A DNA stretch of 5,079 nt from Longimicrobium sp. (GCA_030446945.1 JAUJMI010000133.1:1-5079); one strand, 5' to 3'. Counted from the first letter of the stretch, positions 1-5,079 are shown. The notes: generated from the letters alone by a model not told the origin. Numbers and translations are program-made.

Positions 1-176
1 TCTCGGAAGGCGGGGGCGCTGAGCGTTGCGGGTTAACGCTGGGTGATCCAGAGGAGCTGCCCCCAAGCGAGTCGCGCCCCTGCGCCCGCGTGAGCTCGCT
101 GGTAGTGGCTTGTAAACGACATGGTTGGGTGTGTTGCTAATAAGCTACACGTCACGCGAGCGCGCCGCCCCCAGGC
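1..176. other. No supportable gene; left-edge spacer
   Basis: This stretch lies downstream of the last minus-strand gene. The plus frame from position 3 is open to a TAA at 141-143, and one minus frame is open from about 120 to the left edge. Neither shows a recognisable motif, a start with a ribosome binding site, or convincing codon bias. The part around 110-150 is less GC-rich than its surroundings, as expected for non-coding DNA. A gene fragment entering from the left edge cannot be excluded. Confidence 0.5.
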
Positions 177-197
177 TCACGGCTCCGGGGGCGGCGC
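162..197 (-). terminator. GC-rich stem-loop over the lipoprotein stop codon, possible terminator
   Basis: A perfect 11-bp inverted repeat pairs 162-172 with 187-197 across a 14-base loop (173-186). The TGA stop of the small lipoprotein gene (177-179) lies in the loop. On the minus strand no T-run follows the stem, so it is not a textbook intrinsic terminator. It could be a U-tract-less terminator or a 3'-end mRNA stabiliser. Part of the symmetry comes from Ala/Pro codons (GCG, CCG, CCC) at the end of the gene, so the function is inferred from position and stem strength only. Confidence 0.4.
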
Positions 198-437
198 CGC
201 TTCTTCCAGAGTCGCGGCGGGAGCGGTGGTGTTGGCTTCGGCCGGCGAGGTCATGGCCGCGGCGGTAGTGTCTGGCGAGGTAGGCGTCGGGGTCTGGCTC
301 GCCGGCAGGGCGGTCGAGGGCTCGGCGGGCGCGCTCTCGACCTCGCCGTTTCCGGTGGTCTGCGGCTCCCTCCTGGGATCCGAGCTGCACGCGGCGACGA
401 CGAAAAGGGAGGCGAGCAGGGCGGCGGGCTTCATCAT
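177..437 (-). CDS. Small Pro/Thr/Ala-rich lipoprotein, function unknown
   Basis: The frame encodes 86 residues. It opens with a lipoprotein signal: Met-Met-Lys, a short hydrophobic stretch (residues 5-16) and a lipobox V14-A15-A16-C17, so C17 should be lipidated after signal peptidase II cleavage. Ser at +2 suggests outer-membrane sorting by the usual Gram-negative rule. The mature part is low-complexity and disordered-looking, rich in Thr, Pro, Ala, Ser and Glu, ending in a proline-rich acidic tail; no catalytic motif is visible. The ATG at 437 is chosen because a GAGGG sits five bases upstream and the signal sequence begins there; the next codon is also ATG. The gene starts 56 bases after the stop of the M14 peptidase gene on the same strand, so it is probably the last gene of that operon. 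It may be a surface tether or spacer, but nothing shows this directly. A longer in-frame extension upstream is a shadow of the peptidase gene. Confidence 0.72.
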   Translation of the reverse strand: MMKPAALLASLFVVAACSSDPRREPQTTGNGEVESAPAEPSTALPASQTPTPTSPDTTAAAMTSPAEANTTAPAATLEEAAPPPEP

Positions 438-493
438 GGCATCCCTCGGGTGCGGGGGCATTCTGGCAGCCAAGCGCTGAGCTGCGGTTCGCG

Positions 494-1855
494 TCAGTGC
501 ACGGGGAGCGGAGTTTTGCGGTCTGCCTCCATCCTCCACACGACCTCGCTGGCGGCATCCCGGCCCCGGCGGAGGACGAAGGATGCGGGGCGGTCCACCA
601 TCAGCGCGGGGCGGCCGCGGGCGTCCTGCGCGAGCGCCTCGGGGCCCGGGTGCAGGAAGAGCCCCGTCGCGTCGATGGTGTCGCGGGCGGCGGCCTCGGC
701 CAGGTCGCCCACCTCCACGATGCGCCCGCCGCGCCGCGCCAGCGGATCGGCGAAGTTGACCGTCACGTCGGCGCGGTAGGGCTCCAGCCCCGGCACCACC
801 ACGGTGGAGCCGCGCACCAGCAGGTCGTTGACGGGCCTGCCGTTCTCGGGCAGCTCCGCGTACCGCGCGGGGTCGGCGCCGGCGTACGCCCCGGTGGCGA
901 TGGCGTCGAGAGCGGTCAGGAGCGCCACGAAGTTCACCCTGCGCAGGTACTGCTTTTCGGGATCGTTGCGCCAGCCGCCGGACTCGATGAGCACCGTGCT
1001 CGTCCCCCAGCTCTGCATCAGGTCGCCGAAGGCGCGCGGGTTGAAGGTGTCGTCGTAGCGCGCGATGTGGCCGGCCACCAGCGGCTCGGCGGCCATGCGC
1101 ACCACCGCGGCCACGCGCTTGGCCCGCGTGCGCACGGCGTTGTCCTGCCGCGACGGGCCGAACGGAGGCGCGAGCAGCGCGACCGCCGCCAGCCGGTCGC
1201 TGGCGCCCACGCGGGCGCGGACGTCCTGGTCGTGCAGGTTGAACCCGAAGTGGGGGCGGAAGCGCTGGTGCAGGGCGCGCAGGATGCGTCCTTCGGGGGT
1301 GGCGAGCGCCCGGGCGTCGCGGTTCACGTCGATCCCCATCGCGTTGCGCCGCTGGAAGCGCTCGGCGCCGTCCGGGTTCAGCATGGGGACGGCTTCGATG
1401 GTCAGCCGCTCGGCCAGCCGGCGAGCACGCGCATCGTCCGGCGCCTCGGCCAGGAATCGGAACAGGTCCGCGAGCGCCATGGTGGCGGTGGACTCGTTGC
1501 CGTGCATCTGCGACCAGAGCAGGACGCGCGTGGGGCCCGCGCCGTAGCGCACCCGGTAGACGGGGCGCCCCTCGGCCGAGCGCCCGGCCTCGCCGCGCTC
1601 CGGACCGCCCGCGGCGTCCACCAGCGGCCCCAGCGCGTCCCACAGCTCCTGGTGGGTGAACTCGCGCGTGCCGATCGCCGCCACGCGGTAACGCTCGTGC
1701 AGCCGCGTGAGCTCGCCCGTGTCCCCGCCCCCGCGGAACCCGTCGGTAACCGCCTGCCGCCGAGCGCATGCAAAGAGAGCCAGCGGCACGAGGCCGAGGG
1801 CGAGGGCGCGCGCGTACCCGGACGCGGCTCGGCGCACCGCCATCGAGAAGCTCAT
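494..1855 (-). CDS. M14-family zinc carboxypeptidase, lipoprotein, with C-terminal amidohydrolase-like extension
   Basis: The 453-residue product is a metallocarboxypeptidase of the M14 family, which removes C-terminal residues from peptides. Visible active-site elements are the zinc motif H118-G-N-E121, the NPDG at 160-163, the substrate-binding Arg cluster near 167-170, N178-R179 (equivalent to Asn144-Arg145 of carboxypeptidase A), third zinc ligand H208 in FNLHDQD, and catalytic E291 in LIESGG. A basic N-terminus, hydrophobic segment and lipobox L27-F-A-C30 predict a lipoprotein acting outside the cytoplasm. Residues from about 344 to the end lie beyond the catalytic domain and resemble amidohydrolase beta-sandwich strands (see findings). 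The start is ATG 1855, 13 bases after the stop of the M20D gene; no Shine-Dalgarno is evident, which suggests translational coupling. Met5 at 1843 is the alternative. The M14 call is firm; the natural substrate is unknown. Confidence 0.93.
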   Translation of the reverse strand: MSFSMAVRRAASGYARALALGLVPLALFACARRQAVTDGFRGGGDTGELTRLHERYRVAAIGTREFTHQELWDALGPLVDAAGGPERGEAGRSAEGRPVYRVRYGAGPTRVLLWSQMHGNESTATMALADLFRFLAEAPDDARARRLAERLTIEAVPMLNPDGAERFQRRNAMGIDVNRDARALATPEGRILRALHQRFRPHFGFNLHDQDVRARVGASDRLAAVALLAPPFGPSRQDNAVRTRAKRVAAVVRMAAEPLVAGHIARYDDTFNPRAFGDLMQSWGTSTVLIESGGWRNDPEKQYLRRVNFVALLTALDAIATGAYAGADPARYAELPENGRPVNDLLVRGSTVVVPGLEPYRADVTVNFADPLARRGGRIVEVGDLAEAAARDTIDATGLFLHPGPEALAQDARGRPALMVDRPASFVLRRGRDAASEVVWRMEADRKTPLPVH

Positions 1856-1868
1856 CGGAGAGCCGGGG

Positions 1869-3209
1869 TCAGCGGCGTGCGGCCGGGCGGGCCAGGTAGT
1901 CCACCGCCAGCTGCGTCATGGCGCGTACGCCCACGGGGAGCGCGCCCTCGTCCGCGAAGAAGAAGGGCGAGTGGTTCGGCGCCACCTTGGAGAGGTCCTG
2001 CCCCGCGGGGACCACGCCCAGGAAGACGAATAGCCCGGGCACCCGCGCCTGGAACTCCGAGAAGTCCTCCGCGCCCATGGTGGGCGGCACCAGCTGCACG
2101 CGCTCGGCGCCGCCGACGCGCTGCAGCGTGGGGACCATCCGCTCGGTGAGGGCCGGGTCGTTGAAGGTGAGCGGCGCCACGCCCTTGTCGATCACCACCT
2201 GCGCCGTGGCGCCGGCGCTCTGCGCGATCATCTCGGCCGTGCGGCGGATGCGGTCGTGCACGTCCGTCTGCATCTCCTTGTCGAGCGTGCGGATGGTGCC
2301 CACCATCACCACCGAGTCCGGGATGATGTTGCCGCGCACCCCGCCGTTGATGCTCCCGATGGTCACCACGATGGGCGCGGTGGTCAGGTTGGTCTGGCGG
2401 CTGGCGATGGTCTGCAGCCCCTGGACGATCTGCGCGCTGATGACGATGGGGTCCACGCCGCTCCACGGCACCGCGCCATGCGTCTGCCGGCCCCGCACGA
2501 TGATGCGCAGGTTGTCCGCGGCGGCCATTGCGCCGCGGGGGCGGTACGAGATGGTGCCGACCGGCGCCGGGATGACGCCCACGTGCAGGCCGAAGATGGC
2601 GTCCGGCTTCGGGTTCTCCAGCACCCCCTCCTTCACCATCATCTTCGCGCCGCCCTCCTCACCCGCGGGCGGACCCTCCTCGGCGGGCTGGAAGATGAAC
2701 TTCACCGTGCCCGGGAGCTGCGCGCGCATCCCGGCCAGCACCTCCGCGGCGCCCATCAGGATGGCGACGTGGTTGTCGTGCCCGCAGGCGTGCATCACCC
2801 CCACCTGCTGCCCGTTGTACTCCGTCTTCACCTTCGACGCGAAGGGGAGGTTCACCTGCTCGGTGACGGGGAGGGCGTCCATGTCCGCCCGGAGCGCCAC
2901 CACGGGCCCCGCCCTGCCGCCCTTGAGCACGCCCACGACGCCGGTGTGCGCGACCCCGGTCTGCACCTCCATCCCCAGCCCCCGCAGGTGCTCGGCGACG
3001 AGCCGGGCGGTGCGCACCTCCCGATTCCCCAGCTCCGGGTTCTGGTGGATGTCGCGCCGCCACGCCACCACTTTGGGCGTGACCGCTTCCACGCGCCGCT
3101 GGATGTCGGAATCCGCCGGCCCCCCCTGCGCGATGGCGGGGAGCGGAGCCAGGCTGAGCGCGCCCAGCAGCCACACGGCGCGGGCGGGGGAACTCTGGAA
3201 ACGGCGCAT
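1869..3209 (-). CDS. Exported M20D-family metal-dependent amidohydrolase (N-acyl-amino-acid / hippurate hydrolase type)
   Basis: The 446-residue product belongs to peptidase family M20, subfamily M20D, whose members hydrolyse amide bonds of N-acyl amino acids, hippurate or auxin conjugates with a two-metal centre. Landmarks in order are RRDIHQNPEL (51-60), ALRADMDALP (105-114), the metal motif C142-G-H144-D-N-H147, FQPAEEG with catalytic E177 and ligand E178, GLHV with H209, the dimerisation-domain motif QTHGAVPWSGVDP with H244, GNIIPD (293-298), MGAEDF (378-383) and the last ligand H413 in PNHSPFF. All key residues are present. A Sec signal peptide (basic start, hydrophobic core 11-23, cleavage after AIA, residue 27) predicts export. 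ATG 3209 is chosen over the in-frame GTG at 3227 because AGGAG lies seven bases upstream of it and the signal peptide then starts MRR. It is the first gene of the operon with the M14 carboxypeptidase and small lipoprotein. The exact substrate cannot be read from the sequence. Confidence 0.95.
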   Translation of the reverse strand: MRRFQSSPARAVWLLGALSLAPLPAIAQGGPADSDIQRRVEAVTPKVVAWRRDIHQNPELGNREVRTARLVAEHLRGLGMEVQTGVAHTGVVGVLKGGRAGPVVALRADMDALPVTEQVNLPFASKVKTEYNGQQVGVMHACGHDNHVAILMGAAEVLAGMRAQLPGTVKFIFQPAEEGPPAGEEGGAKMMVKEGVLENPKPDAIFGLHVGVIPAPVGTISYRPRGAMAAADNLRIIVRGRQTHGAVPWSGVDPIVISAQIVQGLQTIASRQTNLTTAPIVVTIGSINGGVRGNIIPDSVVMVGTIRTLDKEMQTDVHDRIRRTAEMIAQSAGATAQVVIDKGVAPLTFNDPALTERMVPTLQRVGGAERVQLVPPTMGAEDFSEFQARVPGLFVFLGVVPAGQDLSKVAPNHSPFFFADEGALPVGVRAMTQLAVDYLARPAARR

Positions 3210-3432
3210 CGGAAAGCTCCTGGTCACGATCTGGGGGAGTGCTGAAGTGGGAAGAAGATAACCCGCGCAGCGGCGGACCGCATAGCCTTACAGGAATCTT
3301 GTGCATTCTGAACGGCTGGTCTCACGCAGAGGCGCAGAGATGCAGGAGAGAATAGAAAGTGAACCGATGATCTCACATTTCTCTCTTTTTTGATTCTCCT
3401 GCGGGCTTTGCACATCTTTCTGATGACTGGTA
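3210..3432. other. Intergenic spacer with lower GC, upstream of the amidohydrolase operon
   Basis: The 223 bases separate the ABM-protein stop from the M20D start. The part from about 3295 to 3430 is visibly richer in A and T than the genes. The promoter of the M20D-M14-lipoprotein operon should lie here on the minus strand, but I see no convincing -35/-10 pair. The Shine-Dalgarno AGGAG of the M20D gene is at 3217-3221 (minus strand). The rest is the structured repeat described separately. Confidence 0.6.
3324..3402. repeat. Three tandem GCAGAG-type octamers followed by a long imperfect inverted repeat
   Basis: Three adjacent octamers, ACGCAGAG (3324-3331), GCGCAGAG (3332-3339) and ATGCAGGA (3340-3347), run into a nested hairpin. 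The outer arms are 3342-3353 and 3393-3402 (10 bp with a two-base bulge in the left arm). The inner arms are 3354-3362 and 3373-3382 (9 bp with one bulged base), with a ten-base loop. The minus-strand reading CTCTGCGCCTCTGCGTGAG is a word I recall as a frequent intergenic repeat in many bacterial genomes; this is memory, not a search. It is probably a dispersed palindromic repeat, and may also end the ABM transcript. Confidence 0.6.
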
Positions 3433-3756
3433 TCAGCTTTCCCTGGCGGGCTCGGGGGCGTGCAGCACTTCGTAGTGCTTCGCTTCCGCGTCCGCCTCCA
3501 GCAGAAAGCGCCTCGCCTGCGGGTGGATCACGGCTCGCTCGGGATCCGGACCGGCGAACTCGCGCACCGCGTCCATGGACTCCCAGAGCGAGAGCACCAG
3601 GAACTCCGCGCGCTCCCCGCTGACTTGCCGGAGCACGTACGCTCCGCGGCTGGACGGAATGCTGCGCAGCTCCGGGAGGACCCGCGCGTGCAGATACTCC
3701 AGGTACGCTGCCGATTGCGAGAGCGCGGTCACGCCTCGCCAGCTGCGAACGATCAT
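3433..3756 (-). CDS. Small ABM-fold (antibiotic biosynthesis monooxygenase-like) protein
   Basis: The 107-residue product has the size and pattern of single-domain ABM / dimeric alpha-beta barrel proteins, a family including quinol monooxygenases and haem-degrading enzymes. Recognisable parts are an opening strand with W6-R-G, the helix AYLEYLHARVLPEL (17-30), a central strand EFLVLSLWES (51-60), the segment REFAGPD-x-x-x-AV (65-76) with H78-P79, and a final H94-Y-E-V strand. No signal peptide is seen, so it should be cytoplasmic. ATG 3756 is chosen because AGGAG lies nine bases upstream; an in-frame ATG at 3795 would add 13 residues that do not fit the family. It stands alone, 280 bases after the EAL gene and 223 bases before the amidohydrolase operon. 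Many such proteins are uncharacterised and the fold does not prove monooxygenase activity; it could equally be a stress-related ligand-binding protein. Confidence 0.85.
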   Translation of the reverse strand: MIVRSWRGVTALSQSAAYLEYLHARVLPELRSIPSSRGAYVLRQVSGERAEFLVLSLWESMDAVREFAGPDPERAVIHPQARRFLLEADAEAKHYEVLHAPEPARES

Positions 3757-3760
3757 CGTT

Positions 3761-3775
3761 GTCGTCTCCTCTATG
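3761..3775 (-). promoter_or_regulatory. Shine-Dalgarno AGGAG deciding the ABM-protein start
   Basis: On the minus strand the sequence just upstream of ATG 3756 contains AGGAG followed by nine bases (ACGACAACG). This supports 3756 over the upstream in-frame ATG at 3795. Confidence 0.6.
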
Positions 3776-3826
3776 GACGGGCGGACGGCACGCATGATGA
3801 ACAGGGAAGGCTTCGCATGCTTCCGG

Positions 3827-3842
3827 GCGGCCCCGGGGCCGC
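3827..3842. repeat. Perfect 16-bp GC-only palindrome
   Basis: GCGGCCCCGGGGCCGC reads the same on both strands. It lies 71-86 bases upstream of the ABM-protein start codon. It could be an operator for a dimeric regulator, a hairpin, or chance in GC-rich DNA. No symmetric spacer or second copy is seen in the window. Confidence 0.5.
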
Positions 3843-3920
3843 GCACATCTACGCAACGCCACCCAGCGGGCCGCCAATGAGCACGCAGGGGGAGCGGAGG
3901 AGCTTCAGCCTCCGGCACGC

Positions 3921-4106
3921 ATGGATGCCGCGGCCGCACAGGCCGCCGTGTGCCCGAACTGCGGGACCCGCGGGCGCGGCCGGTTCTGTCCGGAGTGCCG
4001 TGCTCGCCGCGCTCGCGCTCGCGGCGCCGCGCCACGCTACCAGCGCGGCGCATCCGCCAGCAGCGACGCGAGCGCGGAGGCGGCGATGGGGCGGGAGAAG
4101 AAGTAG
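3921..4106 (+). CDS. Orphan zinc-ribbon reading frame, possible small protein or gene remnant
   Basis: This 61-codon plus-strand frame contains C11-P-N-C14 and C23-P-E-C26 separated by eight residues (GTRGRGRF), a classic four-cysteine zinc ribbon. From memory, the CPNCGT...G-R-F-CPEC pattern resembles the N-terminal ribbon of some bacterial membrane proteins (DUF3667-like), where the last cysteine is normally followed by Gly-Gln; here Arg-Ala follows. Only about 39 codons lie outside the antisense EAL gene; codons from 4037 onward shadow the EAL 3' end. The nearest purine-rich ribosome site (GGAGG at 3896-3900) is 20 bases from the ATG, too far. It may be a decayed 5' gene fragment, a genuine tiny protein, or chance in GC-rich DNA. 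Confidence 0.3.
   Translation: MDAAAAQAAVCPNCGTRGRGRFCPECRARRARARGAAPRYQRGASASSDASAEAAMGREKK
4005..4026 (-). terminator. GC-only hairpin just after the EAL stop, possible terminator
   Basis: CGCCGCG (4005-4011) pairs with CGCGGCG (4020-4026) across an eight-base loop, 11 bases past the EAL-protein stop codon on the minus strand. No T-run follows. Two further short perfect stems lie in the same spacer: 3930-3935 with 3941-3946, and 3895-3900 with 3909-3914. Position favours a role in ending the EAL transcript, but the sequence is so GC-rich that chance pairing is plausible. Confidence 0.3.
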
Positions 4107-5079
4107 CCCTGCGCGTAGTCGAACCCCACTTCGCGCACGCGCCGCAGGTCCGCCTCGGTCTCCACCCCCTCGGCGATCATCTGGAGGTCGAGCGCGCGGA
4201 TGAGGGTGACGATGGAGCGCAGGATCACCGGGTCGTCGCCGCCGCGCGCCACGAAGGAGCGGTCGATCTTGACCGCGTCCACCGGAAGCCGCTCCAGGTG
4301 GGCGAGCGACGAGTAGCCGGTGCCGAAGTCGTCCAGGTGGATCACCACGCCGAGCGCGCGCACCTCGCGGAGGGCCGCGATGGCCGTCTCCGGGTTGCGG
4401 ACGATCTCGCCTTCGGTGATCTCCAGCGCCAGCCGCCGCGGGGGAGCGCGCAGCCGAGGAGCACCCGCTGCACCTCGGCCACCAGGCGGGGATCGCCCAG
4501 GTGCGCGGCGGAGACGTTGACGCTCACGCTGAGCTCCGCGTCCGCCGCCGCCACCTCGCACGCCCGTTCCAGCGCGAGCATGTCGAGGGTGAAGGAGAGC
4601 CCCACCTCCTCGGCGATGCGGACGAAGAGGTCCGCCGCGACCACCCCCAGCTCGGGATGCGTCCAGCGCGACAGGGCCTCCGCCCCGGCGATGACCCCGT
4701 CCGACAGGCGCACGATGGGCTGGAAGTGCACCTCCAGCCCGCCGGACGAGAGCGCCTCCGCCAGCCCGCTCTCCAGCGCGAGCCGCTCCTGCACGTGCGC
4801 GTGGAGCTCCGCGTCGAATAGGACCACGCCGCCGCGGCGCGCCTCCTTTGCGCGGTAGAGCGCCAGGTCCGCGCGGCGGATCAGCTCGTTGCCGCTCACC
4901 TCGCCCGCGATGGCGGTGCCGGTGCTGCCGCGCACCCGCACGCGTCTCCCCAACACCTCGATCCATCCCAGGCAGCCGTGGACCACCTCGCCCACCCGGT
5001 CCGAGAGTGACTCTTCGTCGTGGGCGGGAACGCTGAAGACGAACTCGTCGCCGCCGAAGCGGGCCACGAACGCCTCGGG
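4037..5079 (-). CDS. GGDEF-EAL cyclic-di-GMP signalling protein, 5'-partial and frameshifted
   Basis: The gene runs off the right edge, so its start and any sensor domain are missing. The visible part begins inside a GGDEF (diguanylate cyclase) domain: RFGGDEF with the motif at 5041-5055, and the family's ADLALYRAK further on. An EAL (c-di-GMP phosphodiesterase) domain follows: FQPIV, the EAL motif at 4672-4680 and SVNVSA. After a change of frame come LALEITEGE, HLDDFGTGYSSL, VKIDRSF, IAEGVE and AQGYFFSRP, ending at TGA 4037-4039. All usual EAL catalytic residues are represented across the two frames. The first frame is used down to about 4445 and would stop at 4342-4344; the second is used from about 4440 onward. 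One extra G in the run 4440-4444 would join them as ALPPRRLALEITE, the normal family spacing. The intact protein would make or break c-di-GMP at the membrane or in the cytoplasm. As written it is broken, by mutation or sequence error. Confidence 0.93.
   Translation of the reverse strand, partial: RGVRGPLRRRRVRLQRSRPRRRVTLGPGGRGGPRLPGMDRGVGETRAGARQHRHRHRGRGERQRADPPRGPGALPRKGGAPRRRGPIRRGAPRARAGAARAGERAGGGALVRRAGGALPAHRAPVGRGHRRGGGPVALDASRAGGGRGGPLRPHRRGGGALLHPRHARAGTGVRGGGGGRGAQRERQRLRRAPGRSPPGGRGAAGAPRLRAPPRRLALEITEGEIVRNPETAIAALREVRALGVVIHLDDFGTGYSSLAHLERLPVDAVKIDRSFVARGGDDPVILRSIVTLIRALDLQMIAEGVETEADLRRVREVGFDYAQGYFFSRPIAASALASLLADAPRW
4440..4444 (-). other. Frameshift site in the EAL domain (G5 run, expected G6)
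   Basis: On the minus strand the gene reads GCG CTC CCC followed by CGCGGCGGCTGG. Read with one extra C it becomes Ala-Leu-Pro-Pro-Arg-Arg-Leu-Ala-Leu-Glu, which matches the usual EAL-family segment before EITE. As given, the frame moves into 23 or more arginine- and serine-rich codons of no family resemblance and stops at 4342. The homopolymer context is typical of both sequencing error and slippage. Confidence 0.88.

Noticed and set aside
37..123. Minus-strand 29-codon frame starting at ATG 123
   Set aside because: It is very short, with no ribosome site and no recognisable sequence.
438..1769. Long minus-strand frame continuing upstream from the small lipoprotein
   Set aside because: It overlaps the M14 gene in another frame; the lipoprotein signal and ribosome site mark the true start at 437.
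497..2149. Long plus-strand frame of 550 codons opposite the M14 and M20D genes
   Set aside because: It is antisense to two genes with complete catalytic motifs, is rich in His/Arg/Gly/Ala as expected for a GC-rich antisense frame, and shows no domain.
3210..3227. GTG start at 3227 for the M20D gene
   Set aside because: The AGGAG ribosome site lies between this GTG and the ATG at 3209, so translation from 3209 is far more likely.
1918..3261. Plus-strand frame of 447 codons opposite the M20D gene
   Set aside because: It mirrors the M20D codons exactly and has no family motif; stop codons are simply rare in this composition.
3285..3312. Minus-strand promoter TTCAGA - 16 bases - TAAGGC for the amidohydrolase operon
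   Set aside because: The -10 match to TATAAT is too weak to call.
3346..3391. Plus-strand intrinsic terminator: GAGAGAA/TTCTCTC stem followed by six T
   Set aside because: The stem directly before the T-run is only 7 bp with a poor interior, there is no plus-strand gene upstream, and a larger competing fold uses the same bases.
3757..3795. Upstream ATG at 3795 for the ABM-fold gene
   Set aside because: It has no well-placed ribosome site and the extra 13 residues precede the family's first strand; ATG 3756 has AGGAG nine bases upstream.
1..5079. CRISPR array, tRNA/rRNA gene, insertion sequence or defence system
   Set aside because: No regularly spaced repeats, no RNA-gene signature and no transposase or defence-type domain was seen; the genes present belong to common families.

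Overview
The window is GC-rich DNA (roughly 70% G+C by eye) from a Gram-negative-type bacterium. Two of its products look like lipoproteins and one has a Sec signal peptide. Gene content and an intergenic CTCTGCG-type repeat would fit Gemmatimonadota (Longimicrobium-like), but no marker gene is present, so the assignment is weak. All five convincing genes lie on the minus strand; in transcription order they run from the right edge to the left.

Right side (4037-5079): the 3' two-thirds of a GGDEF-EAL cyclic-di-GMP signalling protein. Its start is beyond the window. A one-base shortfall in a G run at 4440-4444 breaks the reading frame inside the EAL domain. Next comes a 280-base spacer (3757-4036) with several GC-only hairpins and, on the plus strand, an orphan CxxC-x8-CxxC zinc-ribbon reading frame. 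A small antibiotic-biosynthesis-monooxygenase (ABM) fold protein follows (3433-3756).

Middle (3210-3432): a 223-base spacer of visibly lower GC. It carries three octamers related to GCAGAG and a long imperfect inverted repeat, probably a dispersed repeat element.

Left side (177-3209): a probable three-gene operon for exported proteins. It encodes a signal-peptide-bearing M20D amidohydrolase, an M14 zinc carboxypeptidase lipoprotein starting 13 bases after the previous stop, and a short Pro/Thr/Ala-rich lipoprotein. The two enzymes would act outside the cytoplasm to trim peptides and hydrolyse N-acyl or amino-acid amide conjugates. The carboxypeptidase has a C-terminal extension that resembles the split beta-sandwich domain of amidohydrolases without the catalytic barrel. 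A GC-rich hairpin sits on the stop codon of the last gene.

Positions 1-176 hold no gene I can support. I did not see a CRISPR array, tRNA, rRNA, insertion sequence or complete new defence system. The most interesting items are the frameshifted signalling gene, the carboxypeptidase extension, the structured intergenic repeat and the orphan zinc ribbon.
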